A stretch of 64,000 nt of DNA, taken from Scleroderma bovista. Taxonomy: Eukaryota; Basidiomycota; Agaricomycetes; Boletales; Sclerodermataceae. The DNA is taken from positions 1 to 64,000 of the forward strand of contig JAYMGJ010000573.1 in assembly GCA_037178675.1 (NCBI GenBank). The letters are read 5' to 3'. The translations under genes and the position numbers were made by a program. The notes beneath the pieces were generated by a model. It saw nothing but the letters and a program-made list of their open reading frames with translations. It was not told the origin of the DNA and searched no databases. Positions 10,385-22,620 of the stretch are shown here, piece by piece; position 1 is the stretch's first letter, and the number at the start of each line of letters is the position of its first letter.

Positions 10385-11563
10385 CTAGACAAACGTGATC
10401 AAGGGCGATCTGGCTGGCTTTCTGAAATCAGGAGTGCCGAAACCACTGACTAGAAACCAAATCTGAGGTTGTGCAAACCAACGACTATGTGAACATTTAC
10501 CAGCGTCCCAACCCTCAGCTGAGTACCACATCCTGGGTTGTTGCCCTCCATAATGTCATTCATGGCTTTGAAACCAGTAGAAATTCAAGAAGCCGAGGCC
10601 CGATTTCCCGGCGCTGATCCGCGCATCATTGAGCATTGAATCAATCGCTGCGATGGCAGGAGCGGATGTGGAAGTTGGACCAACTCCGGTGAGAGAGCGG
10701 CCTCCATAAAAGATCATATATCCAATGCTTTGAGCAGCGACGTTGGGGATGCCCTGAGGAACGGGTGAGCTTGAGGGCCATCCACAAATTTAGTGAGCTT
10801 ACACGTCCACCACCGTTGTGAAATGAGTGTTTTGTTCCATCATTATTCAGAAAAGTACGAACCAATTAAACTGGTCCTTGTGCGTATTGTTACCTAGCGA
10901 CTCCAAATACTTTGGGACTGCACCGCACCGATACAAAGGGCGGTCGAACTGTTCGCAAGTAAACCCCTAGACTGACAAAGAACACTGTACGGAAATCCAC
11001 ATAGTTACTGAATCTTCCTCCCAAAAAGGCGGATGCCACTTCCGGTATATGCTTGGTACCACTAACCGCTGTGAGGCTGCCAGAGGCATCATCAGTTTAC
11101 ACCCAAGTGGTATAGCATAAACCCACTATGGACAGGAATCAGGGAAAGATGGTATGAACCTTGTTTTATTATGACCATCATTAATAAAGTATATTGGAGT
11201 CGCCGGATCGGAGGCATCATTACCAACCCCCAAACCACCTGAGGCAAACACAATAGAAACACCGCGAGCGGCGAGAGCACCAAGTCCTGCGCACACGCGA
11301 CGTGGATATGGTTCAGGGACTGGCAGGACGAGTAACATCATCTGCCCGTGTGACAATGCAAAACCAATGCACACCTATCTCTTCAGGTTCACCCTAACCA
11401 GTGGAGGTGGTCTGAGGGAGAATATCCACAGACAACATGTAGTCCAACGACTGTCATCTGAGTCAAGAAGCTGATCAAACTCAGTGTATGGAAATGCAGA
11501 CGAGGGACAACTGTAACCACTGCATCGTGACCGTAAAAACGAGTGTTCCACACTCAAGCACAC
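10385..11563 (-). pseudogene. Sedolisin-type (S53) tripeptidyl-peptidase remnant
   Basis: Minus-strand pieces follow the order of the S53 catalytic domain. They are FPYTEFDQLLDSDDS (about 11490); RRVCAGLGALAARG with VSIVFASGGLGVGNDASDP and FINDGHNKTRFIPSFPDSCP (11310-11126); VSGTKHIPEVASAF-GGRFSNY (about 11070); GIPNVAAQSIGYMIF; a GPTSTSAP segment in the place of the serine motif SGTSxSAP (about 10700); ARISAGKSGLGFLN; MNDIMEGNNPGCGT; and GFGTPDFRK ending at a TAG at about 10385. Secreted or lysosomal sedolisins cut peptides at acid pH. Several frame changes remain after reasonable splicing, and the Glu/Asp part of the triad was not found, so this is probably inactive. The prodomain may lie upstream but is not convincing. 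Confidence 0.7.
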
Positions 11564-14167
11564 TGGCTGTCAGTCCTCGTGAGCCTCGGGTTGATCAAAA
11601 AAGATTCGTAACAATAGCAGGGTAGAGTAGCTGATAGGGAAGACAGAAGACCACCAGGTGATTTTGATTTAAACAGATTGCGCGGAGGTGCACAAAACAA
11701 AGTTACATCTCCATCGGGCTTTGGACACCGCGAGGAACTGGTGAGCGAGCAATGAGTAGCGGTAAAAATGCTCAGGCCCGAGACCAGATGATTGAACATG
11801 TCCATGATGATCCGATCTCAACCCTGACGACGCTCTGGAGGGGCACGACGATAGCAGGATATGACCCACTTTGTGAGTCGCATAAAATGGTATGATGCGA
11901 GGGCAGCAAGCGCGGGGGTGTATGGGCCCAGTGCTGGTCCAATGTAGAGCGAAACAGGCTAGGAGAACGCAAGTGAGCATGAGGAACAAAGGCGGAATCT
12001 GAGGGGCACATAAATTCCAATGAATGGGGCGAAGGGCGATTTGCTCAGGACGTGGGTCCACAACCAGCACCACCACATGCAAGATGCGAGAAGTCGCAAC
12101 AGGAATGAGACAGACAAGGAAGAGTGCGGGCGGCAGACCGTGGATGGGCCTTGCATATGGTTGTGGTGAACGAGGATGGTAAGTCCTGGAATCTACGTTG
12201 TTCGGACAGGGTCATGTCCTCTGAGATAACCCAAAATTCATGGAAAGACACGAGAAAGAGCTCTTGGAACCGGTTGATTGCACGCGCTTGAGGGTCCGAG
12301 GAGTCGGGGTGAGCAGAGTCGCCGAGGGACGTGAAATATTCGCACATCAAGCTAGCAGTTGGCACACTTAGGAGACAGCCGTAAAAGAGACATTCATGCT
12401 CACTTCAAAAACCCTCCATCATCCCGAATCTGGGCAGTTTATCTCCATTGATTTTAAGGATAGCTAAACATGTATTGTTATTCCGACGTCATCACATTTG
12501 ATATGGGCGCTGACCAAGCCTGGCGGATATTTCAACATACAGTATCGCAGTCAGCAAGTTCGACAAGGCATGAAACGTACCCAACCTGGAAGAGAACCCT
12601 GGGTCCCATACAGAAGAAGCAATCCACTATGCGAAAGGCAAACACCATGGGAATGCTATTTATAAAGCTTGAAGACCCAAACGACATCAGTAGACGGGCT
12701 TCAATTGGGACTGCAGAGTGACCTACAGACCTGGGAACCATGGTAAAGATGCGACTGACAGCTGGACATCAACCCTTTGAAAGTGTTCATGCGGGATTGG
12801 CAAACAGCGAGCAACCAAAGACTTGAACACACTCTGGTCTAGGAGTGTTCCATGCATCGTGGGACTGCGGGTGGCATTCGGCGTTTCCAAAGTAGGGTCC
12901 TCACCATTTCGTACCTGTAATAGCCTGGAAGCAGGCGATCGCAGAGGACTTCGAGGAGCCAGAAAGTCTGCTCCTCTGGCATGTAGCTGCATGATCACTC
13001 AGAAACCTGAAGTAAAACACAGTGCACAAGACATACATCAGAATGGCAGCCGAAAGAATGTTCATCGCCTGTGATGGGTTGGAATAATCAAGAAGGCATC
13101 AAACCATAGGGATATCCTAACCTGGCAGTACCCAACTTCTGGATTCTTATGAGAATAGGCCTGGAGAACGCGTCGATCCCTTCCTCGGACTGGTAGCCGG
13201 CATACTACTCTGACAGGCTTCGATGAAGGTCTTTCTCAGTGTCTTCAAAGCTCGTGCTGTTCTTTCTCTTGATTTTCTCGGCGATGTCAACGCACGGCCC
13301 GGGATTCGCGTAGTGAAGATACATGGAACCAGAAAGTATCTCCCATATCTCGCCACAAAGTCAATTTGGTAGTCCAACCTGAACTAGGCGGATGCAATGT
13401 GGGTATCTCAGTAGTGTAAGGTCTCGACCGTGGGCTGATTGCCACAGACTTGTCAGGATGCGATGATTGAGTAAGAAGGTGTAGATGCACCCACTCCTTA
13501 GATATGTTGCCCAAAGTTTCATCTTTGACGCCTCAGCATGTCTTTACGAAGCCCTTTATGACTTTCATCTGTCCACATGGTAATTCGGCCTTGAGCGTTT
13601 CCCTTAGAAGACTACAGAATGTGTCTGCTGTTGGTTGCAGGGACGTTAGCTTTACGATCTAGTTTCAACAAAGCGCACATATTGAATGTTGCGCATCGTT
13701 TAGCATTTGCAAGTTCATAGAGGTGCGCAGAGACTCACGGTCTTCATCGTATGCCATGTGACAAGACTCAGCGCATATACACCAGCATGGGCATTAAGCT
13801 GTTCGACGCGTCGGACAGTCGACGGAGGTATGGTAAATCTAACCGATTTACGGTCTAGTGAGCTGAACGCGGGAATTAGGTGGAGTTTGCCAGCATAAAG
13901 AAAGGTGATCTCTAAGATATCATATTTGGTGATAGGACATCGGAGCACGGAAGCTTGGAAGCTCACATATGCGTCTTCGACTCCTGGTTCCCCCAATGTG
14001 AGTACAGCGTTAATCTCCATCTTGTCAAGGTCCCCTGAAGAAGCGGATTTCGCCCCATCCTTTGAGCATCGTATCGACGTTGATTCATGTATCGAGAAAA
14101 ATGCATGGAAAAGTTGGTCTTTGGTGGGATCTTGGAAGTTGCGGACCTGAGCCAATATAGTGGACAT
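11564..14167 (-). other. Unassigned minus-strand exons, possibly decayed genes
   Basis: Frames such as 14167-13715 (151 codons), 12365-12045 and 12082-11669 look more protein-like than chance. The one at 12365 begins with a polar helix (INRFQELFLVSFHEFWVISE) and is followed by hydrophobic stretches. No family could be assigned. Part of this could be the prodomain of the sedolisin remnant downstream, or a separate membrane protein. No complete exon chain could be built. Confidence 0.35.
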
Positions 14168-14336
14168 GTTGTAGTCGACCGACCAGAGCCACTGTACTGG
14201 AATGCGTTTCTACAGAATCCTATTTGTCGATTTGAAGTTTATATCCACGAGAGAGTGAACGTGAAACACAGTTGAGTGGTGAAGAATAAGTCAGTGACAC
14301 GGTCGACTCACAGCAAGTATGGGCCGTATGTTATCT

Positions 14337-14880
14337 TAGTGTCGGCAAGGCATCTCATGGATCGCTGTCGTCATCGTGGGTGCAAGCGATGTTGATGGCA
14401 GTGGAACCCACGTACACGCGTCGAGCATGCACCCTAGCACCCCTCCCCGGCCTGCCTGGAGCCATGCGACAGAAGCGAGGGGACGGAGGCCGCACCGAGG
14501 AATTGAAGGCGGCGGTAGTGGAGGCAGACGAAGGAGTATGGTGGCAGCCGTCATGAACGTTTTGGCTGCACTTAGGGAGCCAAGTTGGGGGATCGTGGTA
14601 ATCGGCATCATAGTCGTTGTGCCACTGGTTGCAGTGGTGATGTTGGCCATTGTCAACGTCAATGAGTTAGCGGAATGGTGCAATTGTCATCATCGTCGTG
14701 CTGGCTGGTGATGGTGCAGTCGTCATCATAGTGCTAGAAAGTGCTAGCTGCACAGTGCTGATGGTAGTGGCCGCTGTCGCTGTCGTCATGCTGGCTGCAC
14801 AGATGAGGAGTGGTGGCGGTGATCGTCATCTTTGCTGGCTAGATGGTGGTGGCCTTTGGTCATTCGTGTCGCCAGGCTGA
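14337..14880. repeat. Low-complexity GTG/GTC-rich stretch
   Basis: The sequence is dominated by GTCATC, GTGGTG and GTTG runs and resembles 22030-22600. Open frames here encode Val/Met-rich strings expected from the composition. No gene is supported. Confidence 0.55.
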
Positions 14881-14979
14881 CTATGTCAATGCACCTTTAG
14901 GCGGGCTCGGCTCCAATGCACTCGGTATGCACAACGCGCACACGTGTACAACGTATTCAGTGAGATGCCATGATGGTCA

Positions 14980-16760
14980 AGAGAGTAGAGGAGCGTCCAT
15001 GACCAGGTGAGGCGCACAAGCGCAAGGTGTGGCCAGATCTAAAAAAGCTGTGTGGCCACGGGCTGTCCCGGGAGTGGATGATCTTGCCGACTGGCCAGCA
15101 GCTGCACGAAGCTCAGCCAGCGAGCCGAGGCTCGCGTTACGTGAGGACGAGCGGGGTGTACCTGGCGACTCCGTTCTAGTCCCTGGAGTCCATATCTTGA
15201 TCATTAAATCGGGGTCTTCCTGTTCTGCTTCGTCATGCGGATGAGTCACATCAGACGGCTGGAGCATCTTGAGGATCTGCCTGTACATGGCCTGTACTAG
15301 TCCACAGAACTTGCACTCCTTGGTGTATATCCGGAGCCAGACCTCTGCAAATGACCTGGGCATGGAGAGGGAAATGACACTGTAGTCTGCTTTACGACCC
15401 ACTGCGAGTGACCTGAATGCATGGATAGGAAATACCCATTTGAAAGAGTTTACCATCTGGTTGTTGCTTTGAATAGAATGTGACTTCGTCCAGAGGGTTA
15501 TTGGGGCCCCTGCCATAGTGTAGGACGGACAGTCCTACCGCGACAAGTAAGATTCAGCAGCAAGCAGCGCATCCATAATCATATACTTGATAGCCTTTGC
15601 TATGAAAGCCATCAGCAATCACCAACCCTGACACAGAAATGACATCCTCACTGGTTTTGTGGTTGTATACACACTTGTGCAGAGAGAAGCACATATAGTA
15701 CAGCTCGTAGATTTGATTGGCATCCTTGATGCCGTAGCATATCTTGTTATCTATGACATGTACAGAGATGAATCTGCAGATGACCATGGTATGAATGAGC
15801 TCCCAGCACGATGTGATCTGCGCTCACCTTGAAATGGAAATATTCCCCCTGTCTCCCACTGCGTGGCAGTCCATTTACGCAGTCCCTTAAGATGTAATCA
15901 AACCTGCTCAACGTCAAAAACTGGGTGTGGAGCAGACCAGACTTAACTTACTTATCTACATCCAATCCATTACAATTATTGGCCACAGTCTCGAATAAGA
16001 ACGGCTTCTCCGTCCCAAGACTATGGGCTGGACATCAGATTTTCTGAGGTTATCGTCGCATGTGATACTTATGGACGTGTCTTATCGCCTGCAATGAATG
16101 CTTTTGACGATGGCAATCTCCTCTGGTGTAATGTCAAGGAGATATGTGTCCACCACATCGTCAAACATCATCTTGGATGCGTCTTCATGCTTCCACTTTT
16201 TACCCAGACTACAATACCTCTGGCTTTCAGACTTGCAGACAAGGGTATATGCTGCTTACAATGCTTTTGGTATGAAAACACCGTCCCAGAGGTGCGACCA
16301 GGGGCCGTGGCCAAGATCGTGACAAAGTCCAGCTAGTTCAATGCTCTTGTTCTGAGATACCTAACTGCGGCTGACTATCTCGGAGATGTGTCGCCATGAG
16401 TTTTGCCAGGTGGCCAACACCTGTGGGGATATAGGGCTCTTGTCAACACGTGTTACGAGAAGGATGAAGTAAACCGTACCAAGACAATGTTCGAAGTGAT
16501 TGTGAGATGCGCCTGGGAATACGTAGTACAAAACCCCAAGTTGTTTGATGTATCTCAACCGATGGAAGTATTTTCTTCATGCGCGCCGTCAGACCTAGTG
16601 GGGAGAATTCGGATCGAGCACACTCACGCGTGAATGAAGGAGCAGCTCCATGGCAAAAGCAACACTTTTCACCAAATTTTATCGTGCCTTGCAAAGTAAA
16701 CAGACATACCGTAGTCGTGCACCCAGTCCTTGAATCTTCTTATACTTGAGAGCTGGTTGG
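14980..16760 (-). pseudogene. SAMHD1-like HD-domain dNTP hydrolase remnant
   Basis: The remnant reads on the minus strand. RRFKDWVHDY is followed by a GTATGT donor at about 16710. Then come [20 protein letters not shown] and NHFEHCLG (about 16560-16480); the HD motif segment [19 protein letters not shown] (about 16310); KHEDASKMMFDDVVDTYLL (about 16180); FLFETVANNCNGLDVD; KFDYILRDC; ICYGIKDANQIYELYY (about 15735); HNHKT-type segment; and MIMDALLAAE. SAMHD1-type enzymes hydrolyse dNTPs. The metal-binding HD residues are present. An extra A near 16103 shifts frame, the segment after LLAAE is missing, and another frame change lies near 15430 before FAEVWLRIYTKECKFCGLVQ. The gene is not functional as read. 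Confidence 0.75.
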
Positions 16761-17127
16761 GCAGTGGACATGGATGCTCGCTGCCGACCCAATCTGCTTC
16801 ACGATAAAACAGTCCACGAAAGAAGTACAAATCGCTGTTAATTCAATGAAAGAGAATGGTGGAAGAGTGGGTCGATTTGCTGGGCCACTGCTGGCGGGTA
16901 TGAGTTGGAGGCAAGCTCACGTGTATCATCATGTAAGATGTCTAATTACAGTACGCCGTCAACGCGGGAAGTCTAGTGACTTACTCGGGAAGTGCCGACT
17001 GCGTCGGGAGTCCCAGAACCCTTGTCAACTTGTCAAGCAAGGGAAAGCAAGGTGATTCATCTGTATAGCCTAATAAGCACAGGTATGTCGCAGTCGCCCG
17101 AGAAACCTGCAACACCGTACTACTACC
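16761..17127. other. No gene recognised
   Basis: This gap lies between the SAMHD1-like remnant (minus) and the next plus-strand gene. It may hold a divergent promoter. One 93-codon frame has no recognisable features. Confidence 0.3.
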
Positions 17128-18801
17128 ATGTCAACTGCAGTGGTGGGGAACGAGTTTTGCTACGCTCGTTCAAACTTTTTCACCTCTAGCTGCATCCAAT
17201 CTACAACTGAGACCAAGCCAGGGCCACAGTGTTATGTCCCCATATGCGTTAGTTCAACTCCATCCATGATCGCCACAAGTCCCACCCTGTCCATCCCGGG
17301 GACTGCATCACCCAAAGTCCGGTCTAATAGCAAGTATGCCGAAGCAATTGCCAGACTACCCAAGGATACTCCCCAAGCAGTTTTAAGATCCAGTGCGTGT
17401 ACACTACATTTTGTCTTGCTTGAGAACTCACCTCCCCATGCAGAGTCATTCAAGGACATCTTCACATATTTCGTATCACCGGATGTTGATGCGAGCATTG
17501 TAGATTTGTCAATCAAGGTGAGGGATGCGTTGTGTGGCAAAAGGTTCGATTATTGATTATTCCAATAGCTATTTCATGGAGTCACTATACAAGAATTTGA
17601 AGCAATTTCCCATCTCATTGAGGAATCATCCCTTTTTCCAAGGAGACCGAAGTAAGCGATCCATTATATTCCCAACCAATAGCTGAGAGCGGTGATAGAT
17701 TAACCCACAACCCTCAGCGAGGTATTGTTACTGTGGAGTGGCCAGGAACGACGCACGAGGTGCCCCTAACTGATCTCAAAGAAGCAATCAGCCCTGCAAT
17801 GCAGCAGCTCCCCATCGACAGGCACTTGCTTTGTGTGACTCTCGAGTCAAACTTTACATTTAAATCGTCGCAGACAGGGTTCTCCGCGACCCCTGACCTT
17901 AGTCTAGTGCTCATGCCCTTGATACGAAGGGGGCAAGGGCATAAGGACTTTCAAGTTCTTGCCCTTGTAGAATGCGCCTTTTCCCAGGACGAAGTAGCCT
18001 TGAAGGAGAAACTACGGAAGGAACTTGCTACCCGTCCCGAGACAGTTCTGGTGATCATGATACTTATCAACGAGCATCAAGACTACTGTAGCCCGAAGGA
18101 GGGGTCCGCCGCCTGGAACCTGTTCTCCCAGGAAGAGGAGTGTCGAGATATTGATTCTTTCTTCTGTCTTGAACAATCCGACACCAATTCCATTCAATCT
18201 AGCTCTAATCTTGGTGAAGAACATTTTCAACTCAAGCCTGTCGTGATTGCTGGTCATGAGTGGTGCCATATGATGTCTGTTGAGTATCGTGTGTGGGTCA
18301 AGGATGATGCCACCGAGATAATCAATATTGATAAGGATAAGATGACATGTGGTGTGGGTGACGTATTTCACCATTGGCAACTACCCCTTACACATTTTCT
18401 TCATTTAGACCCTATATCCAAAGGTTTCAATGAACTCTGTGGAATTAATGATCAACAAAGGACTATTGAAAGTGAAAAACTCAATCACCGCATTCACCAA
18501 GAAACTCTGCCCGGATCTTGATACGCGCGCATTGGAGGAGGCTAAGGTTACACTTTGCATCGATTGGAGCGTCGCTCGACTGGCATTGGCATCTGCGGCA
18601 GACTTCACTGCCCATAATCGTTATCAAACTTGGTATTATAGGGTCTTTCGTGGAACCAAACGCGCTCACTCTGATGATGAGGATTACGAGGATGAAGAAG
18701 TTTCCGACATCACCAGAACTGCTACTCCTAACCACCCCAATGTCTCTTTTGTTACCACTCACCCAGCTACACGTTCTCAGAAGGCTCGGAGGGTTTATTA
18801 A
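17128..18801 (+). CDS. Unknown protein, possible PD-(D/E)XK (Uma2-like) nuclease fold
   Basis: A multi-exon plus-strand gene ends at 18801. The best-supported exons are about 17718-18362 and 18409-18801. They are joined by a 46-base GT-AG intron that keeps frame from CGVGD to TLYPKVSMNSVELMI. Upstream exons (from 17128 and near 17570-17651) are uncertain. The central region has TPDLSLVL, then VLALVECAFSQ and a following lysine-rich helix. This spacing resembles the D...E-x-x-S-like core of Uma2/PD-(D/E)XK restriction-type folds, although the classical ExK lysine is not in place. The C-terminus is acidic (DDEDYEDEE), then basic. The function is unknown and the nuclease idea is an inference. 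Confidence 0.45.
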
Positions 18802-18926
18802 ATTGTACAAGAAAGCCTTTGTGACATGTCAGGTAGTTTGTTAATCTGGACATCTCATTTGAGTCCCGTCAGCTTTATCTGTTACACTTTCTCGCTATCA
18901 CCCATTCACTGTGGGAAGTAAACGCG

Positions 18927-18993
18927 CTGAAAATCAGTGCCAGTGGCACTGATATGGGCAAAATGCACTGATTTGGTTGGCACTGATTTTCAG
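18927..18993. repeat. 16-bp inverted repeat with internal GCACTGAT repeats
   Basis: CTGAAAATCAGTGCCA (18927-18942) is exactly complementary to 18978-18993. GCACTGAT recurs between the arms. It lies just after the preceding gene, in sequence without a gene. It may be a tiny foldback element or a transcript hairpin. Confidence 0.6.
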
Positions 18994-19023
18994 TACTAGT
19001 ACTTAACAATTATGTAATTATAG

Positions 19024-20908
19024 TTGCCTCAAAAGGCATCCACTTATCAACCGACTGAACTGTCAGCGTTGTTCAAAGCCCTGTTGGGCTCAGGTTGGGC
19101 TCAAGACCCCTACATCCCATCTCGACCACGACTGCTGTCCAATGCCGGCTCAATTAATCGCATTTGCCATGTTTACCCATCATTGGAGGACACGACAATG
19201 GCCAGCGTCGCTGTTGCCGATGACAACATTACGATTATCAATGGCCTCGCACTATTCACTACTCAAGATCCCTACGTCTAGCATACGTTAGTATGTTCGC
19301 TTTCATCTCTGTCTTTGTTATTGATGAGCATATTCCGCTGTCACATGTGTCAAGCCTTAATGTTACTTCTTGCCGCTAGTACATGGTTCCGAGTGTCCTT
19401 AATAGCTTTTCAACGGCTGTCTCTGCCTGATGTTACCTCATGTTCGTTACCTGGCTCGTCAAATGAAGGCGCTCCAGCTGGACGATCTGTTCTCAATAGA
19501 AGGGGTGAGATTCGTAAGCCTCCTCCGTTGCTCTGTAAGTCTGGCCCATTGTCATTGCAATCTGGCTGGCGCTGACGCACCACAGTTCGCCCAACCACTT
19601 TCTGGAGGAAAATGAGACGCTCTGGCGTAACCGGGGCATCATACTCACCTTCATCTTTCCTCGTCCGGCGGTCGTCGTTCGTTGCTGCGGGGCTTTCACA
19701 GGACACACCCGGATTCGATCTTTCTGCACTCGGCGTAGAGTCGCGAGTGTCATTCTTGATACTTGGACCCAACTATAGTGTCTAACTCTCGCTCGAACCG
19801 CAAATACCCGGCTGCACGACAGTCAATCATCTAATCCCACGTCCAACCTCTATTTATATGCCATTTATCTAGTGCTGATATCTGCCCACTTTTCGTCTCG
19901 CTATCACTGCGATTATTATGTGGTTTTGCATTGAGATGGCATGACGGTCAGCTGACTTGCTGGGTATCCTGGGACCGTCTTCGCACCTCTCCCATGATTG
20001 TCGCTTCTCTGAAGGGACACCGAATGGGACAATCGGCAGTGGAGAATGAAACCTACCTAAAGCCCTACCATACCCTGGTCCCTCGTATTAAAGTGCATTC
20101 TCATCCCGATGCCATATATTGATGTGGTTCTGTTCCGTCGTACGTTCCGTCTCCCACCTCTCGTATACTGGCCTGATTCCCCCGCTTCAAACATATTGTT
20201 GTCTCGATTTCCGATTCCATGGAAATGGTCGGAACACAGCTCCACAGCCATGCAGGAGATACTGGCTCGGTCATCGTCGCTAGCTTGTCATCTGCCCAAC
20301 CCTGTCAAAGCGAAGATAGGAACAGACACTTTTTGCCACCCACTTTATGTTTCTCGGCGTCATCTCTCTCTCACACCAGGCCTCTTGAACTCGTATGTAC
20401 CATCATCATGTTGATTTTTTTCCCATGCTGGCATGGACAAGAGCAGGGCATTCAGCACGCTGCCTACGCACAGAGAGGTGTTCTGCCTCTCGTTCTCGGT
20501 ACGCCAAGCACTGTGATCCCTGAAAGTCGACTGCCTCCGTCGCCGTTGACTGTGTTCTCGTCAACGTTTCCCACCACCGACAAGTCATGCTCTGCCTTGG
20601 CTCAGCATGCCAACATCGTTATCACCGCCGACAAAATCAGTCGATGCTCACAGACATGCCATTTCCGTTTTTCAACATCACCATCACTACTTCGAGACTA
20701 TGCTGACATACGCTACTGAGAGGGGGCCTTGACAGGGCATACCCACGCCAACTGTACAGTCATGTCGGTAGACCACCGCTGGAGACCCACGAACCCAGGA
20801 CCAGGAGTTGCTAGACCTCTCACTGAATGTCAGTATACCACCACTGGACCAATCGGGGCACAGGTCAAGGAGTTGCCGGACCTCTCACTACATCGTTTGT
20901 TGCGTCCA
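19024..20908. other. About 1.9 kb with no recognisable gene
   Basis: Plus-strand frames at 19024-19281, 20109-20414 and 20219-20719, and minus-strand frames at 19772-19410, have no known motifs and no consistent exon chain. A short imperfect repeat of a GAGTTGC-AGACCTCTCACT phrase occurs near 20808 and 20871. Confidence 0.35.
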
Positions 20909-21662
20909 TGCCTGCCCCTCACGATATCTCTGAGGAAATGGCTCATAAATACGTACATTATCTGAAGATATTTGATGCACACAAGTCGGCTATTGCGAGC
21001 GCAAACAAGGAAGAATTAACCGAAGCGTACAATCTAGTCATCGACAAAGGCCTCGCACCATCAGGCACCTTACGGACCGACCTCACCAACAGCGACGTTG
21101 ACGCCATGCACAGTGTTCTTCTCTCTCCCGCCACTAGCCTGGAGGAGCACGTATCCACTTTACAGTTTCACGGCATGAGCTATAACTAACATGCGTTACC
21201 CCAGGCGTCTCCGTGCCACCCTTACTGCCCATGCCCTCATTCTATTCCAATTGGAAGTTATGGACAAGCTTCCTACTCAGACCAAGGATCAAATTCTTGC
21301 AAGGACTGTTGAGCTTAGGTCGGCGATTGTTTCTTCTGCTCTTCATTTGAAACTAACATAAAATCTGATACAGGCGTCAGATGAGGGCTCAGTCCCCTCG
21401 CTCGCAGAAAACCAGATACCGCCCTCTCATACCCCCTCCCCCTTACCCCAAACTTCAAAGGCCTGCTGGTGTCCATGGCCATACTCGCCTCACTGGTACT
21501 GCTGTCCAGGATTTGCTAGCTGCACCGCACACCCTTGTTAACAAAGACTATTATCTTGAAGAAGTAGATATGTACTACCGTATTTCATCTATCGTGGTTT
21601 CAGCGAAGGATTGGATGTTCAGTCTCCAATATGAAGACACAAGGTTTGAATTTCAGATTTGA
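20909..21662 (+). CDS. Unknown protein, multi-exon, partial model
   Basis: The ATG at 20909 starts a good first exon, MPAPHDISEEMAHKYVHYLK onward, of about 80 codons with a mixed helical composition. It is followed by two introns with fungal branch-point-like CTAAC boxes: one ending at the CCCCAG near 21204, and one about 21318-21374 ending ATACAG. Downstream coding stretches include ALILFQLEVMDKL and, from 21381, a proline-rich segment ending at 21660-21662. The phase across the first intron does not fit cleanly, so the model or the gene may be faulty. No domain is recognised. Confidence 0.35.
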
Positions 21663-21924
21663 ATATGCACGATTCAACTGACCAATTCCTGGCAGTTTTC
21701 CAGCTCATGATATTTCCAAGAGTGAGATAGAGTTGCTATTAATGAGTAGCAGCTCTGTGGTTTTATAGATGGATGGCTAGCAACTTGTGGTGAATGTAAG
21801 TTAGTTGATAACAATAGCTTGTCATGGTATCACCTTGTATCATATTCATTTCATTGCATTCATTAACTTGGGGAAGTGCCAGCGCATGAACTTTCCTTGG
21901 TCAAGCGACAAGTAGTAGATTCCT

Positions 21925-22620
21925 ATGTATGTATGCAATAAACGTACCTGTCAGGTACTGTATACTTGTCCATGGATATACTTTGGCCCCTACCCGTTCA
22001 TTGACCTGGACCTATTGTGTAGGGTAAAACTATATGCTGTGTGCCATCGTCAGCATCACCATCGTTCACGTGCTAGGGATGACTGTTGTTATGTTGGTGG
22101 TTGTCATCGTCGGCAAAGGCAATGGTGGTGGTTGGCATGAGGGTGATGGAAAAGTTGAGTGCACTGCACCTACGTTGGCGTCATATCGCAACTACGGGCA
22201 TGGTGTTGTCGTCGTCAAGCAGGTGAGAGTGGTGGTGGAGAGGTGGAGTGCACCGCACTTACGTTGGCGTCATCTTGCAGTTGTGCAGGTGTCATTGTGT
22301 CAGGAGAGTGAGAGTGGTGGTACTCACCTACCATGCATGTGGACTGTGGTGGGAGACGTGAGAGAGAGGTGATAGAGAGCTAGTAGTCAAAAGGCTGGCT
22401 GGCGGCACAGGTGTCTGTTGTCGTCTGTCGCTGTGGCAGCACTGCATGCATGCATGTGGTGGTGGTGGTCGACATGACAAAAAGGTGGAGGTGGGGGTCA
22501 CAGGCAACCTTGCAGTATTGGTCACTGTACATGTGTGCTTGCTTGCTTGCTGTGGTGTCGATCGATGCGAGAGGTGGAGAGGTGGGGTTCCTAGAAAGTA
22601 TTCACTATTAGGACATGCAG
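21925..22620. repeat. Low-complexity GTG/GTTG-rich stretch
   Basis: Repeated GTGGTG, GTTGTC and GCATGCATGC runs occur, including two imperfect copies of a GTGCACTGCACCTACGTTGG phrase about 95 bases apart (near 22160 and 22250). It resembles 14337-14880. No gene is supported. Confidence 0.5.

Noticed and set aside
13715..14167. Prodomain of the sedolisin gene
   Set aside because: Only a weak resemblance (TVRRVEQLNAH) was seen and no intron chain links it to the catalytic part 2 kb away.
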